Shown piece by piece: positions 21,529-34,700 of a stretch of 64,000 nucleotides of DNA (position 1 is its first letter; the number at the start of each line of letters is the position of its first letter). The notes beneath the pieces were generated by a model. The model saw only the letters and a program-made list of their open reading frames with translations. It was not told the origin of the DNA and ran no database searches. Source of the stretch: Amyelois transitella (lineage: Eukaryota; Arthropoda; Insecta; Lepidoptera; Pyralidae); NCBI RefSeq assembly GCF_032362555.1, contig NC_083534.1, forward strand, positions 3,395,001 through 3,459,000, written 5' to 3'. The translations under genes were made by a program, and so were the position numbers.

Positions 21529-22089
21529 ATGGCGAATGTACAAGGACTTTTCAAGGAACATTGCATCGTTCCGGATGTTATAAATATGGCTCCTTCTGAA
21601 TTGCTGGACGTTCAATATACAAGTGGAGTTCGCGTCGAAATAGGCAAGGAATTGACTCCTACTCAAGTAAAAGATAAACCAGTTGTGAAGTGGGCGGCTA
21701 AGGAATCTGAATATTATACTTTGGCTATGGTGGACCCCGATGCTCCAAGTCGTGAGAATCCTAAATTCAGAGAATGGCATCACTGGCTTGTAGGAAATAT
21801 TCTCGCAAACAATTTAGAGAAAGGAGAGGTTTTGTCGGATTATATTGGCTCTGGGCCACCCAAAGGAACTGGGCTCCACCGCTACGTATACTTGCTTTAC
21901 AAGCAACCAGAAAAATGCAACTTCTCAAAAATTCCAAAGTTGCCCAATAATTCTGGTGATAAAAGAGGCAAGTTTTCGATCTCAAAATTCGCTCAGCAGT
22001 TTAAACTTGGAGTGCCAATAGCTGGAAATTTTTACGTTGCACAATATGATGACTATGTGCCAAAATTGTACGCTAAACTAAAAGGTTAA
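21529..22089 (+). CDS. Phosphatidylethanolamine-binding protein (PEBP) family
   Basis: Encodes 186 residues from ATG at 21529 in one exon. The family's ligand pocket is present: DPDAPSR (residues 69-75), HHWLVGN (84-90) and GSGPPKGTGLHRYVYLLYKQ from 107. Family members bind phospholipid head groups or act as modulators of kinase pathways such as Raf. The predicted location is cytosolic, since no signal peptide is seen. Length is normal for the family. No intron interrupts the coding part, which could be natural or could mark an old retrocopy; the frame is intact. Confidence 0.96.
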   Translation: MANVQGLFKEHCIVPDVINMAPSELLDVQYTSGVRVEIGKELTPTQVKDKPVVKWAAKESEYYTLAMVDPDAPSRENPKFREWHHWLVGNILANNLEKGEVLSDYIGSGPPKGTGLHRYVYLLYKQPEKCNFSKIPKLPNNSGDKRGKFSISKFAQQFKLGVPIAGNFYVAQYDDYVPKLYAKLKG

Positions 22090-22099
22090 ATAATACCTG

Positions 22100-22105
22100 A
22101 ATAAA
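22100..22105 (+). terminator. PEBP polyadenylation signal
   Basis: AATAAA 10 bases after the stop codon. Confidence 0.6.
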
Positions 22106-22140
22106 AACAAAAAAAATTGGTTTCTATTTAAAAAATTAAA

Positions 22141-22341
22141 TCGATCGATTCATCGCTTTCATCATAATTTTTTAGTGTGAACGCATCCAAAGCTAACGTC
22201 AAGTTGTCTATGGCCGATCGATATTTCCGCCTCCGCGTGACAATTTCATTTTTCGGCCCGTCGCTCCGCCATTACACTTTGGAGTTTTGAGTAAATTGGT
22301 CGTTGACTGCGTACAGTCGTCAAGCGCCGCGCGTTATCAGT
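22141..22341 (+). promoter_or_regulatory. eIF1 promoter with DRE-like and initiator motifs
   Basis: Repeated ATCGATCGAT and GCCGATCGATATTT (near 22141-22152 and 22212-22225) resemble the DRE element of insect housekeeping promoters. TCAGT at 22337-22341 fits an arthropod initiator. There is no TATA box. Confidence 0.35.
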
Positions 22342-22413
22342 GACAGCTTACAAAGTTGAAGTGCGTCGTATCGCAGTGTTTCGTTGGAACAAAGAGAAGG
22401 CACGTTCAATCGT

Positions 22414-22746
22414 ATGTCCATCCAGAATCTCAACACATTCGATCCATTCGCCGATGCTATTAAAAGCTCGGAGGACGACGTACAAGATGGTTTAGTCCAC
22501 GTCCGAATCCAGCAGCGGAGCGGGCGCAAGACGCTGACTACGGTGCAGGGTCTGTCATCCGAGTATGACCTGAAGAAGATAGTGCGGGCATGCAAGAAGG
22601 AGTTTGCGTGCAACGGGACCGTTGTGGAGCACCCGGAGTACGGCGAAGTGTTACAACTGCAGGGCGATCAACGAGAGAACATTTGCCAGTGGCTGACGAA
22701 GTCTGGTCTGGTTAAGCCCGACCAACTGAAGGTGCACGGCTTTTAA
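22414..22746 (+). CDS. eIF1: Translation initiation factor eIF1 (SUI1)
   Basis: Encodes 110 residues from ATG at 22414 (MSIQNLNTFDPFADAIK). The frame stays open upstream without an ATG, so this start is preferred and matches the family's N-terminus. The protein binds the 40S subunit near the P site and helps choose the start codon. The SUI1 domain covers about residues 25-105, with VRIQQRSGRKTLTTVQGL, the ACKKEFACNGTV loop and the GDQRENICQWL helix. It is intronless in the coding part. Length is normal. Confidence 0.97.
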   Translation: MSIQNLNTFDPFADAIKSSEDDVQDGLVHVRIQQRSGRKTLTTVQGLSSEYDLKKIVRACKKEFACNGTVVEHPEYGEVLQLQGDQRENICQWLTKSGLVKPDQLKVHGF

Positions 22747-22798
22747 GCCAATCTATATCATGAAAATCATTATAGTCTGTCGATGACGCGCGTGTTAT

Positions 22799-22804
22799 AA
22801 TAAA
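22799..22804 (+). terminator. eIF1 polyadenylation signal
   Basis: AATAAA 53 bases past the stop. Further copies lie near 22967 and 23027. Confidence 0.5.
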
Positions 22805-23478
22805 ACCCTTCGAATATGTATTTAGAAAGCATCGACGTTTACAGAGAGAGGACTGGCAGGCCTTTCAGGCCCTCGCCCCGTGCCTTCGTTACTCCCATGT
22901 GTAAAGTGTACGCCGTCTAAAGTCTTTAGTTGCAATTTCAAACCGAACGAGGATACATACATATAATAAATAATACACGTTTTTTTACGACATTGTATTT
23001 TTTAAATTTCTGTAATGATTGAATTAATAAATATGTTTTTGTATATGTGTGCTCTTTTTTTTTTTGCTGTGGTGGCAAACAAGCTACATAACGGGAAATT
23101 TGCGAGACTGCCAACGCACGCCCAACCCAACGCCAGTGAAAGTTTCCACTCCACTTGTGTTAAATTCTTAATAACAATCGTAATGTTGACTCATTCGCAG
23201 CTATTGAGTCATTGTCTGTGATTTTTCTGTTAGGTTATGTTTTCCTAATACAATAAAGATCGATCAATCTAGCCAAGGCCAATTTGTGATACATTAAAAT
23301 AACGAGGTATGAATGACGTATTTGTATTGTTTTGTTATTTCTATCTGATGAATAAATTCCAATAATCATAATGCTGGTCGCGCACGCCCTCTGTTGGGCT
23401 CTTTTCAAAATATAAATACCTGTCTATAGCTGGAACTTAGCGATTAATATCTCTTACCTATTTCCTCAATCGTAAAAA

Positions 23479-23636
23479 TCTATACTAATATTATAAAGCT
23501 GAAGAATTTGTTTGTTTGTTTGAACGCGCTAATCTCAGAAACTACTGGTTCGAATTGAAAAATTCTTTTTGCGTTGAATAGACCCATTTAGCGAGGAATA
23601 ACTTTTCCACGTGGACGAAGTCGAGGGCACAGCTAG
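23479..23636 (+). mobile_element. Helitron with internal deletion
   Basis: TCTATACTAATATTATAAAG start, GCACAGCTAG end before T, 158 bp. Confidence 0.85.
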
Positions 23637-24006
23637 TTTTATTAGGTATCTCCATAGTAAATTAATCGTCTCCCGTATCCCCCCTTTTCGCCTTAACTTC
23701 CTTATTCCTTTACAAGCAATAAAAATAGTAACTTATTATGTGTAGCAATCTCTTATTTAAATCCGACTGAAAAATATGATGCTAAAAACATAATTCTAAA
23801 ATACCATGCGGCATGCGAATCAGCATTATTTGTGTTACTAGGCGCGTCTGATTATCATACTCAAGAGCATTAGTCAACACAACGGCCTTCACTGGGTAAT
23901 ATTAGTAATCTACCGGTAAATAAATAAGTACCTACTTAGCTAATTATAAAAGTATAATTATAATAATGTGATTAGATTCCAAGTAGTTACGAAATGTAAC
24001 TTCTTA

Positions 24007-24225
24007 TCTATACCTATTAATATTATAAAGCTGAAGAGTTTGTTTGTTTGAACGAGCTAAACTCCTACTGGTTCGAATTGAAAAATTCTTTTTCTATTGA
24101 ATAGAACATTTATCGAGGAAGGCTTAAGACTATTTATCATCAAGCAGCAACTCTTAGGAGCGAAGAAATAATGGAAAATGTGAAAAAAAAAACCTGGGAA
24201 TATTCATCCTTGAGAGCTTCAATCA
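24007..24225 (+). mobile_element. Helitron, 3' truncated
   Basis: TCTATACCTATTAATATTAT start. It loses its end where an R1-derived piece (GGTAGATCGAGCTAATAGTC) is joined at about 24226. Confidence 0.8.
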
Positions 24226-24530
24226 ATGGGTAGATCGAGCTAATAGTCTTGAAAAGACAAAAGACCACGCTCAGCGGGACTAGCATGGCGCGCCACCTAC
24301 AAAGGAATACAGGGTTTTTTTTTTGCAAATCCACAGGAACTGAGTTTTTAACGGGATAAAAATCTCTACCCTTTATCCTACTCTAGCCTCTTAGTTATAT
24401 GCAAAATTTCAAGAAGATTCTGAAACTGGTCAACAGTCAACTTACTCAGTCCCGATCTTGATTATAGGTTATAGCTACCGGTTACTCTCTAGAGAACTGA
24501 CTGGGGATGTAACCGGTATTAACATACATA

Positions 24531-24787
24531 CATACATATGATCACGTCTATATCCCTTGTGGGGTAGACAGAGCCAACAGTCCTGAAAAGAATGATAGGC
24601 CACGCTCAGCTATTTGGCTTAATGATTGAATTGAGATTCAAATAGTGACAGGTTGCTAGCCCATCGCCTAAAAAAATAATCCCAAGTTTGAAAGCCTATC
24701 CCTTAGTCGCCTTTTTACATCATGGGAAAGAGATGGAGTGGTCCTATTCTTTTTTGTACTGGTGCCTGGAACCTCATGGCACCGGTA
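24531..24787 (-). repeat. R1 element, full length
   Basis: (ACAT)n tail at the left and GGTGCCTGGAACCTCATGGC at the right. Confidence 0.9.
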
Positions 24788-25492
24788 TTAACGCCAGGAG
24801 AAAGAACAAGAAAGGAGTTTGGAGTTAAATGCACGCGACCGCAGTCTTTGCCTCAATATGCTCCCGTATATTGATTTGTGGAAATTAAATTTGTTATCAC
24901 CGTCAGGAAGTATTTTTGATAGGTGAAATTAAAAAAAGAGGAATCATCAATTAAAGTAAGCATTTATGTTCTTTCTCTTACGTCCTTTGAACTTAACTGG
25001 AGTAGTAGAAAAAAGAGAGATGTTAATAAGGGAGCAAATGTTTGTGCGGTTACACAAACATCTGCTTCAGTCCAGCCACTAATCTTTTAAACACAACGCT
25101 TCTCAGTTGATTACTAGGAATCTAATTTCCTTGTTAGCTGATTATGTACTTGAGTAGCGTTTTGTTTGTACTAGGTGTATAAGTTACGTTATGTTTACGA
25201 TAAAAACAAAACGCTACTGATGATTTCAGCGAACCGAAACGTCACTTTGACATTTTACGACTAAGTTTAGTAATTTTTTTTGTTGTAAAATCAAAAATTA
25301 ATAACAATAGAAATATTAAAGTAATCGTTTATTCGCGTTAAAATGATGTTTCAGTGAAATCTTTATGAAATAAGTATTTATTCTTTCGTATAGGTAGGCA
25401 ATATATAAATTTTTTATTGTTTTTTACAACGATTGGCTAGAACGTTAAAAAATTTAATATTCGCGTATTTTGATCGATTTTCCCTTGTATTT
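24788..25492. other. Upstream region of dynactin 1
   Basis: AT-rich spacer with no gene recognised. TCAGT at 25494-25498 could be the transcription initiator, giving a 5' UTR of under 40 bases. Confidence 0.35.
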
Positions 25493-25532
25493 TTCAGTTT
25501 TCGTGTAGTCAGAAGGATAATAAGTAGTGAAC

Positions 25533-25706
25533 ATGTCAGAAAAACTAACTTTAGGGCAGCGTGTAATCGTAGTAGGTAAAGATGTGAAGGGCTCTGTCGC
25601 TTACATAGGATATCCGACGTTCGCTACTGGCAAATGGATTGGAGTGATTTTGGACGAGCCAAAGGGCAAGAACAACGGCACCGTGCGGGGACACGCTTAC
25701 TTCAAT
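25533..25706 (+). CDS. DCTN1: DCTN1 exon 1: CAP-Gly domain
   Basis: ATG at 25533 ([13 protein letters not shown]) is preferred over an in-frame GTG two codons earlier. Carries [17 protein letters not shown] with the GKNNG microtubule/EB-binding motif. Ends in phase 0 at a GTGAGT donor. Confidence 0.96.
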
Positions 25707-28700
25707 GTGAGTTTTGTTTTGGAAATAAATAATTTATAATATTCAACTAATATCTCTTCCATTGCAATGCTCAAAAGTTTTCTTATACAGAGTGTAGCAT
25801 ATTGTGCTGTTTAATATCATACTAACTTGTGTCGAATTACACTCCTTAACGCGTGTTAAAGTAGAGGATGAAAATTTTAACAATTGAATCCATTTTTGTT
25901 TTAAAAAAATGGCAAAATTCTCAATTGCTGTTTTAAGCATACCATATTATTATCTAGCGACCTGCTCTAGCGTCGCACGGGTATTTTCTCTGGAATCACT
26001 CTATCTATGAAAAACAGTCCATTAAAATCTGTTGTGTAGTTTTAAAGATCTAAGCATACAGACAGACAGAGGGACAGACACAGGAAGCAACTTCGCATTA
26101 TATACATTAAGTAGCTTTCCATGATGATACCCTTTATGATATACATCTCATCCACACTATTAATAAATAGACATTTATTATATAATAACATTTTATTTTT
26201 GTATGTTTGTAACAAATAAACTCAAGAACTCCTAGACTCATTTTCATGAAATTTTTCACAAAAATATTTCCCACTTTTGCGAAGCTGAATTGAATGCTAA
26301 TTTTATATTTTCATGAATTATAACCACAATTTCAGTGTGAAGAGAACTATGGTGTCTTCGTACGTCAGACCCAGATCCAACTGCTGGATGCAGAGGACAA
26401 TCCGATGGAGACGTCAATGTCCTCGATGACGTCATCAACTCAGGAGCCTAGGGCTACGGCCTCGAATCGTCGACTTAGCAGGTACGTTACTGTCTTGATG
26501 TCTGGTATTGGGTATATTTCGCCAACAAAAAGAAAGAATATTTACAATAAAAACCTTTTTGTTTTCTTTCACAAAACATTAACCAGCGAAGCTAATAGTC
26601 ACACAAATATTGTAAGACCCAATTCCGCTGTGTAGATAAACATGACAAAATCAGTTTAAGCTACTAAAATTGGTAAAAATATCTACATTACTCCACTTTT
26701 TATGTAAATATTCTATTTCTTTTTTTGGCAACATTGATTGAAATCTATTTGGCAAAACTTTATGGTTCTTTAGTTTATAGTTTATCAAATGTTTGGGCGG
26801 TAATTAATTCATTTATAGTACTAATTTCAAGGTTACAATTTCATAAGGTGTAAGTTTAAAATTATTATCAAATGAAAGAGAAGCATGTGTTTTTTTAATC
26901 ACAAATCTAATACTAACTTATTGACATATTTAGTTATAGATTAGCCATTATAGTTTAATCATAACATATAAATAAATTGTTCTATAATATAATTCTTTAC
27001 TGAAATATTCCCTTGCAAATAATATCAAACCAAATGTACTGAAATAATTTTCAGCTTTCAATAATTTTTGCAATGGACCATAATTTAATCCAAACTTAAT
27101 TATTTGAATTTAGTTGTAAAAATTGTTGTTATATAAATATGTTGTGGTATCAGGAATTTACCGGAACTGTGGTTTAAGTTACTGTCAAATATTGTATCCA
27201 CTTTATGTGTGTACCAACAATAAAGTTTAAATAAATAACTACTAATTGTGTGATAAGTCCTCAAATGGCAACACCGAGTCCAAGCCCGGAGCGGCGCCCG
27301 ACTATCACAGGGTACACAGTATACATTCGTTACAGAATGCAAGTGAAGTATGATTACTATGCTAGTTCATTTGTTTTTGTTACAAAACCAAGTAATATTC
27401 CCACGCTAAGTCGTCATGATACCCCAAAGTTAGACTGCATAACATTTGACATAATGATCATTTCGCATAACGTTTTACACGGTGGAAAGTTATGAGAAAT
27501 GATGCTTATGCCAAAAAATCTTTTGCAGTTTTATATTAATATTGTCAAAAGAATCTTCAATAGAAAGAAAAATAAAACATGGCGCATTAAATGTACCCAC
27601 ATTTTATTTGAATTTGGAAACGAAAAATTGTCAAATTTGGCGCTTGGTTATATCCAAATTTAACAAATGCTCGAATTTCAAAATCCAACGCCATTGAAAC
27701 TTTTTGAAGTAAAATCTATTGTATGTAGTAGTGATGTAGTGTGCATGCAACACATTACCGACATTTTAATATTAGAGTGTGTGCGTGTTTAACGAGATTT
27801 GTTTCTCTTGCTAGTATAACTGTGGCCCAGAGATCTAGACCGACCACGTGAGTATTGTCATGTAGAACCGCACCGCTGTTTGCTTTGTGCACTTTCTGTT
27901 CTTTTTTTTTTGTTTTTTGTTTTTCTTTTTTTTTTTTTCTAGCCAGTTTGTAAATAGATTTAATGCGCTACAGTACTAGTATTATGTGTGTTAATGTTTT
28001 TAAAATCATGATTAATACAGTAACGAAATTTAGGTAGTCTCGTTCTTTTGTTTATTTTGTCTTGGGTTCAAATCCTGTGGGATACATTTAATTAAGATGG
28101 TATTTACCTAATAAATAAGATGTCGTGTTTCGGTAGTGCATTTTATGCTGTTTGTCTGAACGTACAGTTGTTCAGGTACCGAAATACTTCCAATGTATTT
28201 CAATGTATCGTATCAAATTCAAAAGTTAACAAACCAGCATGATGTGTTTGCTTATTACACTTTTTTTTAACCTTTTTTAACGAACAGTTTTATTCGAACG
28301 AGACAGAATTCGCTTTTTATGAAGCTCCCTTTTTTTAAATTTATTTTGACAGTTCACGAAGAAAGCTTGTAATGTATTTGGCGGTATTAAAATTCGGAGT
28401 TTTGAAAGAGTTCATCTGTTTGGTATTTCAAATAGTTGTAATGAAATTACTTAATATGTCATCGTTGTCTCATGAAAATGACATTAAAAGTTGAATTCTC
28501 TCGCCATATATTCAACGTTGACTAGTATGGGCAGGACATCCATTCTCAAAACTACATGTGATATACACATATAAATTCTATATCTGAACTTTAATAAGTG
28601 AGGTGTCAACATTATTTAAATCTTGTCTTTCTAAACATCGCATTTATTATCGCCGAGTACAATCTGTTTGGTTTATAAGTGTAAGAGAGTATGTATACAG

Positions 28701-31700
28701 TATCACTATTTTTATAAGTTACGTCAATGAATGGCGCAGAATTCTAATGGCGCGAAAATAATTGAGCCAATCAGAGCGCGCTATTTGAACGCGCGAACTG
28801 AACTGTCCGCAATTGTACATCTATTAAGAGCGAGATAGCGGGAGAAATTTCGTTTTTGGATTTTAAGTTTAACGTACTTGTAATAAGGTCGTTATTTTAT
28901 TGAGTTTTCGTTCGGTTTGATTCGGCGGTAGGTTGCGCTATTCTGCGCCATCTAATATTGCCGAGGCGACTTCTAAAACTGGTAATACTGTTATTATTTA
29001 ACTAACTTGCTAATGAATGAATAATGTTTAACATGACTAACATTTTGGGACACTGAAGGGTGCGTCGGAAGGCGTCACCGGCGCAGACCAAGTCCGGAAC
29101 GTTGTCTATGTCGAGGTAATAAAAAAAAAATTGAAAACCATAAACAGCTTTCAAGCACTGTACGCACTGTATACCCACGTAACCGCTAACGCATAATTCC
29201 AAATTCGAAATGTAATCTGGCTGGTTATTGTTTAATTTTTTTAATTTGGAAATGTCATATGTCTGTTCTTAATTTGAAATCGCGTTTGACAGCAAATCTG
29301 ACATATACAGAGACAGAAAATGTTCGTATTATGTCTTGTAACATTATTGTACCAGCACATAAGTTGCAATGACGGCTGTATTCATAGTTCTTTTAATCAC
29401 CAGCCCTGAACCTACTATACCACTTTGCTTGTCATTTGTATTTTTATATAGTTTTACCTGTACAGTACAGTGACAGATATCAACCTACTCAAAATCACTG
29501 CAAATTTGCCTCTGTGTACGCCATAGAGTTTTATTCAGGGCAACTTGATATGCGGTTGACTGTACATTTAATTTAGTGTTTAAATGCTTTCTACCAATTC
29601 TTAAACTAACAATAGTAATAAAACATTTTATGATTAAAATATATTTTTAGATTTCTGAAGTCAAGAATTAATGTTTTTAATTTGTTGTAAGAAATACATA
29701 TACATAAACGTGTAAACATTTCATTTTCTTGTCGCGGGCCAACTGGAAGAAATTTCTCTAGAAATAAGCAGTACCCTTGTACTAAATTTCTCTTTAGTTT
29801 AAGTTCTATTCTTATTTCTTCCTTGATGTACATAAATATATATAAATAAATAAAACTTAGTTATAATTTTAAAAAAAGAAACAGTTGATTACATTTCGAT
29901 TTTATTCCACAATTTCGCGTCACATAACATTTTTGCATTATTTTAATCGCACATTAATTTTTCTGACGTTTTATTACCGGTGTGCCATCCCATAATTTTT
30001 ATCAGTATTATGTATATTTAAAGAATGCATAACTTATTTTTGGCATAATTATCGTTATATATACATTTTTATACATATCATGTTATGCGAAATGATGATA
30101 ATGTCAATAAAAGCATTATGCAGTAAAATATCACTAATTATACCAAGTTTATGAAAGCGCCTTGGGTAAGCCGTTTGGTAACACGAACATACTTAAATGA
30201 CGCACATTCAGTTGCCTGAATGTGCTTGTTTCCTCACAATATAAGTACAGTTCCGCATTTATAGCAAATAAAGTATTTGTAAAGTATCTGCCGTGTGGTT
30301 CCCGGCACCAATACAAAAAAGAATAGGACCACTCCATCTCATTCCCATGGATGTCGTAAAATGCGACTAAGGGATAAGCTTACAAACTTGGGATTCTTTT
30401 TTAGGCGATGGGCTAGCAACCTGTCACTATTTAAATCTCAATTCTATCATTAAGCCAAATAGCTGAACGTGGCCATTCAGTCTTTTCGACTGTTGGCTCT
30501 GTCTACCCCGCAAGGGATATAGACGTGACCATATGTATGTATGTATGTATGTAAAGTATTTGTATTGTATTGTAGCGAACCGCGATGGACTTTGTTTATT
30601 GTTTTTATACACACACAGTGTTTTCATTAACACGTATACATACATATAATCACGTCTATATCCTTTGCGGGGTAGACAGAGCGAACAGTCTCAAGACTAA
30701 TAGGCCACGTTCAGCTGTTTGGCTGATAGGATTGAGATTCAAATAGTGACAGGTTGCTAGCCCATCGCCTAAAAGAAGAATTCCAAGTTTATATGCCTAT
30801 CACTTAGTCGCCTTTTACGACAACCATGGTAATATGATGGAATAGCCCTATTTTTAATCGGTGTCGGGAACCACACGGCATTTTTTTTTAATATGCTTGT
30901 ATTTATTATTGCTTTGTTCTAACGAGTGACAGGGTTGAGATAAATCGCAAAGGATTTTGCTATTGTCTGCGGTGTAAGGGGATGTTAAAGTGATGTTATA
31001 TTTAATTTAACGTTTGTTATTGTATAAAATTAATCATGATCACAAAATAATACGTATAGTAGCAATTGACGTGTCATTTTAAAGATCATTTTACTTTTTA
31101 ATGTTTACGAACAGCTATTTGAACATACATACATACATATAGTTTATATCATTTGCGGGGTAGACAGAGCCCGCAGTCTCGTATTGACTGAAAGGCCACG
31201 TTCATATTATGTTAAAGAATATTAGAGAAAAATAAATAAATAAAAATGACGCGTTAATTGCTTTCATTATCACCAAACTATATTTTTTAAGATAAACACT
31301 GTGGGAATTACCTGTCAATTCACCAAAAAAAAAGCAGCTTTTGTAGCTAATAATTAGAAAATGCGAACACAGATTTTAAATTCTCCACTTTGTTCCTTTT
31401 GCTAAAGACGCGTTCCGATTGGCCGAGGTATTCGCTGAGCATTGTACTAACACAGTTAAGCTCGACTCTAACTGTCGTTTTCTCATCGTAACGATGCTCC
31501 CCCCCTCAGACCCCCTACCGTCCCAGCAGAGGCACCGTGCCGACATTCTCGCGTACATACTACGCGTTCGCCGGCGAACGCAAAGAAGTAGGACTAGTGG
31601 CCGGTTCACTAGGTACCGCCCCGATGGATCCGCCACTTTGTCAGGCCCTTATGGCAGTTGAACACTAGGTTCAACCTACACGGGTGGCGTCAAAGCCGAG

Positions 31701-34700
31701 GTTCGTCCCACACTGGGAACCCTTTGAGCGGCCACTGCGTCGGCAGGAGGCCCTTCAGGCCCCGCCACTAAAAAGTCCGGTTAAGTTGTAAAGCCCTTCA
31801 GGCGACAACAAGATATTACATAAAAAAAAAAAATATCGATGCTTGTAGCTCGAGGACGTCCCTAGCGAGCAGTCGGCAGTCGCTGACCTCCTACGCTTCC
31901 CCCACTGCCGAGAGGGCGTCGTCACCTGACCTGGTCAAGAGAGCATCTTTTGTTGAGGTAAGTACAAATATAGGTATATCTTCTTCCCAGTTCTCATTTG
32001 GTGTAGGTAGAGATTATGATTTGCATTTGTTACAAGACTTAAACAAGGGTTGCTTGTTCAGTTTGGCGTCATTTCACTCCATCAGTTAGCTCAGAATGAT
32101 GGAAGAGTTATCGTCTAACCGGTTGACTGACGGACTGATGGTCCAGAATGATAAAAATCTAATATATCACTTGCGAATGACAGCAGACTGATGCCAATCA
32201 CAGTCATTAACAACAGAATGATTAAAAAATATTTGATTTTCGTCATACTGACCGTTCAGTGCGTTTTGATGATTATAAAGAGCACATAGAGATAGTCTTA
32301 TAAACTTGGGATTCTTCTTTTAGGTGATGGTCTAGCAACCTGTCACTAATTGAATCTCAATTCTATCATTCAAGCCAAACAGCTGAACGTGGCCCATCAG
32401 TCTTTTCAAGACCGTTGGCTCTGTCTACCCCGCGAGAGAAACAGACGTGATTGTATGTATGTAGGATAACATTAAATTAGTTTAGTTACTAACAATTTTC
32501 TTTTGTTTAAAAATTGGCAAAGCAATTGGCGCTTAATCAGGACCATGTTGTCATACGAGTGGTATTCGAAATTTTTATAGCAACGACATTTGGTTCGTTT
32601 TATTTTAATTGAATCGTTTTGATTATAGATTTTAATAAAACCACCCCATGTATTGATAGATATATAAGGCTCTGCTTATTAAGCGTTGTTATTTGCAATT
32701 AATGATATCCATATCAGTTTCCATCTGTTTTGTGCTGTTTTGCATGTTTTACTCTTGTGGTGCAATAAACAGTTTTGTGTATTCCAAATTCAAAATTCAT
32801 ATTCAATTTTTTTTTCTAAATTTGGATAATTATGAAGTTGACTTTATTGAAGAAAATGCGGCAGCGCAGTTTGTTACCGCTTCCTCTACACTGACGCTTC
32901 GGAAGCGGCAGTAAACTTAGTTTTAATTAATTTATTCCACGTCAATCAATGTTGTATGTATACTATAAGATTTGACAATTATTAGGTGATGTTTTACGAG
33001 TAATGTATTGCGATTTGTATCTTGATCAAATTAAGGACGTCCTGGTAAAGGGTCAGGTCAAAAGTACCCGAAACCGCCGAGCTTGCATGAAGAGAGTTAT
33101 GTATGTGGATGAAGCGAAGGAAGTATGCAGAGATCGTGGCAAGTGGAAAGAGGTAGTCTCTGCCTACCCCTCCGGGAAAGAGGCGTGATTTTATGTATAT
33201 ATGTATGTATTGCGATTTGTTTTATTGGAGTCAAAAGGAATAACCGTTCACATTGGAACAGTTCCAATTGACTTCAATGTGGCGGCAGGGCCTTAGATAA
33301 ATGTTTCAAACCTTAAATAAAAAATGCACCAATACAAAAAAGAATAGGACCACTCCATCTCTTTCCCATGGATGTCTTGAAAGGCGACTAAGGGATAGGC
33401 TTACAAACTTGGGATTCTTTTTTAGGCGTTGGGTTAGCAACCTGTCACTATTTCAATCTCAATTCTATCGTTAAGCCAAATAGCTAGACGTGGCCACTCA
33501 GTCTTTTCAAGGCTGTTGGCTCTGTCCACCCCGCAAGGGATATAGACGTGACCATATGTATGTATGTATGTAACCTTAAATACCCTGTTGGCAGACCGGC
33601 TTCGTGGGGACCCTCACTCCTCAGTTCACCCCGGGGCAGAGCATCACCTCGCCGCAGCCGACGACATCAGCCGAAGACAAGATGGCCAACTTGCAGGCAC
33701 AACAAGAGGTGAGTCAGTCAGAAGTCAGTCTTCCTCGTCTTATCGCCAGGGTAAGTTGGTGAACATTGAGCTTGCAGCCAGGAACTCGCTCGAAGGTGAT
33801 GATCAGAGATCGGAATAGGTAGATTGATTTTATGTATTTGCATCATGAATTACCCGTAGAAAGCATAACATGGATAAGCCTCTTTTCCGGGATTCCATTT
33901 CAGTACTTACAGTAAACTACATTGTCCGCGGGTAACATAGGACTACAATTTACGTGAACGAAGTCGGGGGAAAACAGCTACCACTGATATATTCTTCATC
34001 CCACTAGTAAAAATTCCGGAAAAATCTTAATAATTTATAAATCCCGCTATCCCTAACGGAGTCATGTCCATATTAATATATACGTTTCAGTTCATTGACC
34101 CCAATTCAATCTACCCATTCCGATCTTTAGTGATGATAGTTCAGCTGTCAGTCAAGGTCGCGTCCTTCCTCGAGAGGAGCCCGGGGTCTGCAAGTTAACT
34201 AGATTGGATAATGAACCCTGGTATAAGCCTATCCCTTAGTCGCCTTTTACGACATCCATGTGAATGAGATGGAGTATTCTTTTTTTAATTGGTGCCGAAA
34301 ACCACACGGCACAACAAGTGGTCAGTCAGTCAGAAGTCAGTCCTGGTCAAAATACCTGGGTCAGGTTAGCGAACCTTGATCTCTGATGTAGCTTATTTAT
34401 GCTACAAGGGAATTTCTTTAGTGTTGACAGATTATTATCTTCTTGATAAACAAGGATATTTTTCGGATATACATATATTGATTAGCTCTGTGTGTCAGCG
34501 GTAGTGCGCTTTTCTGTGACATTGAAGGTCCCGGGTTCGAATCCCGGTCGGGGCACGATGAGAAACGAAACTTATCTCATTGGCCTGGCTCTTTGGGATG
34601 ATTATCTAAGTATGTTTATAAACTTAGGTACTTCGAGGCTAACTTTATATGTAGTGGTGATCTTTTTCAGGTTTTTTTTAAACCTATTTCAGACACTATT

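Noticed and set aside
22384-22413. N-terminal extension of eIF1 by ten codons
   Set aside because: It would need a TTG start; the ATG at 22414 matches the family N-terminus.
31419-31661. 80-codon frame upstream of a dynactin exon
   Set aside because: Low-quality protein pattern with proline/arginine noise in a GC-rich repeat; no splice phase fits the gene.
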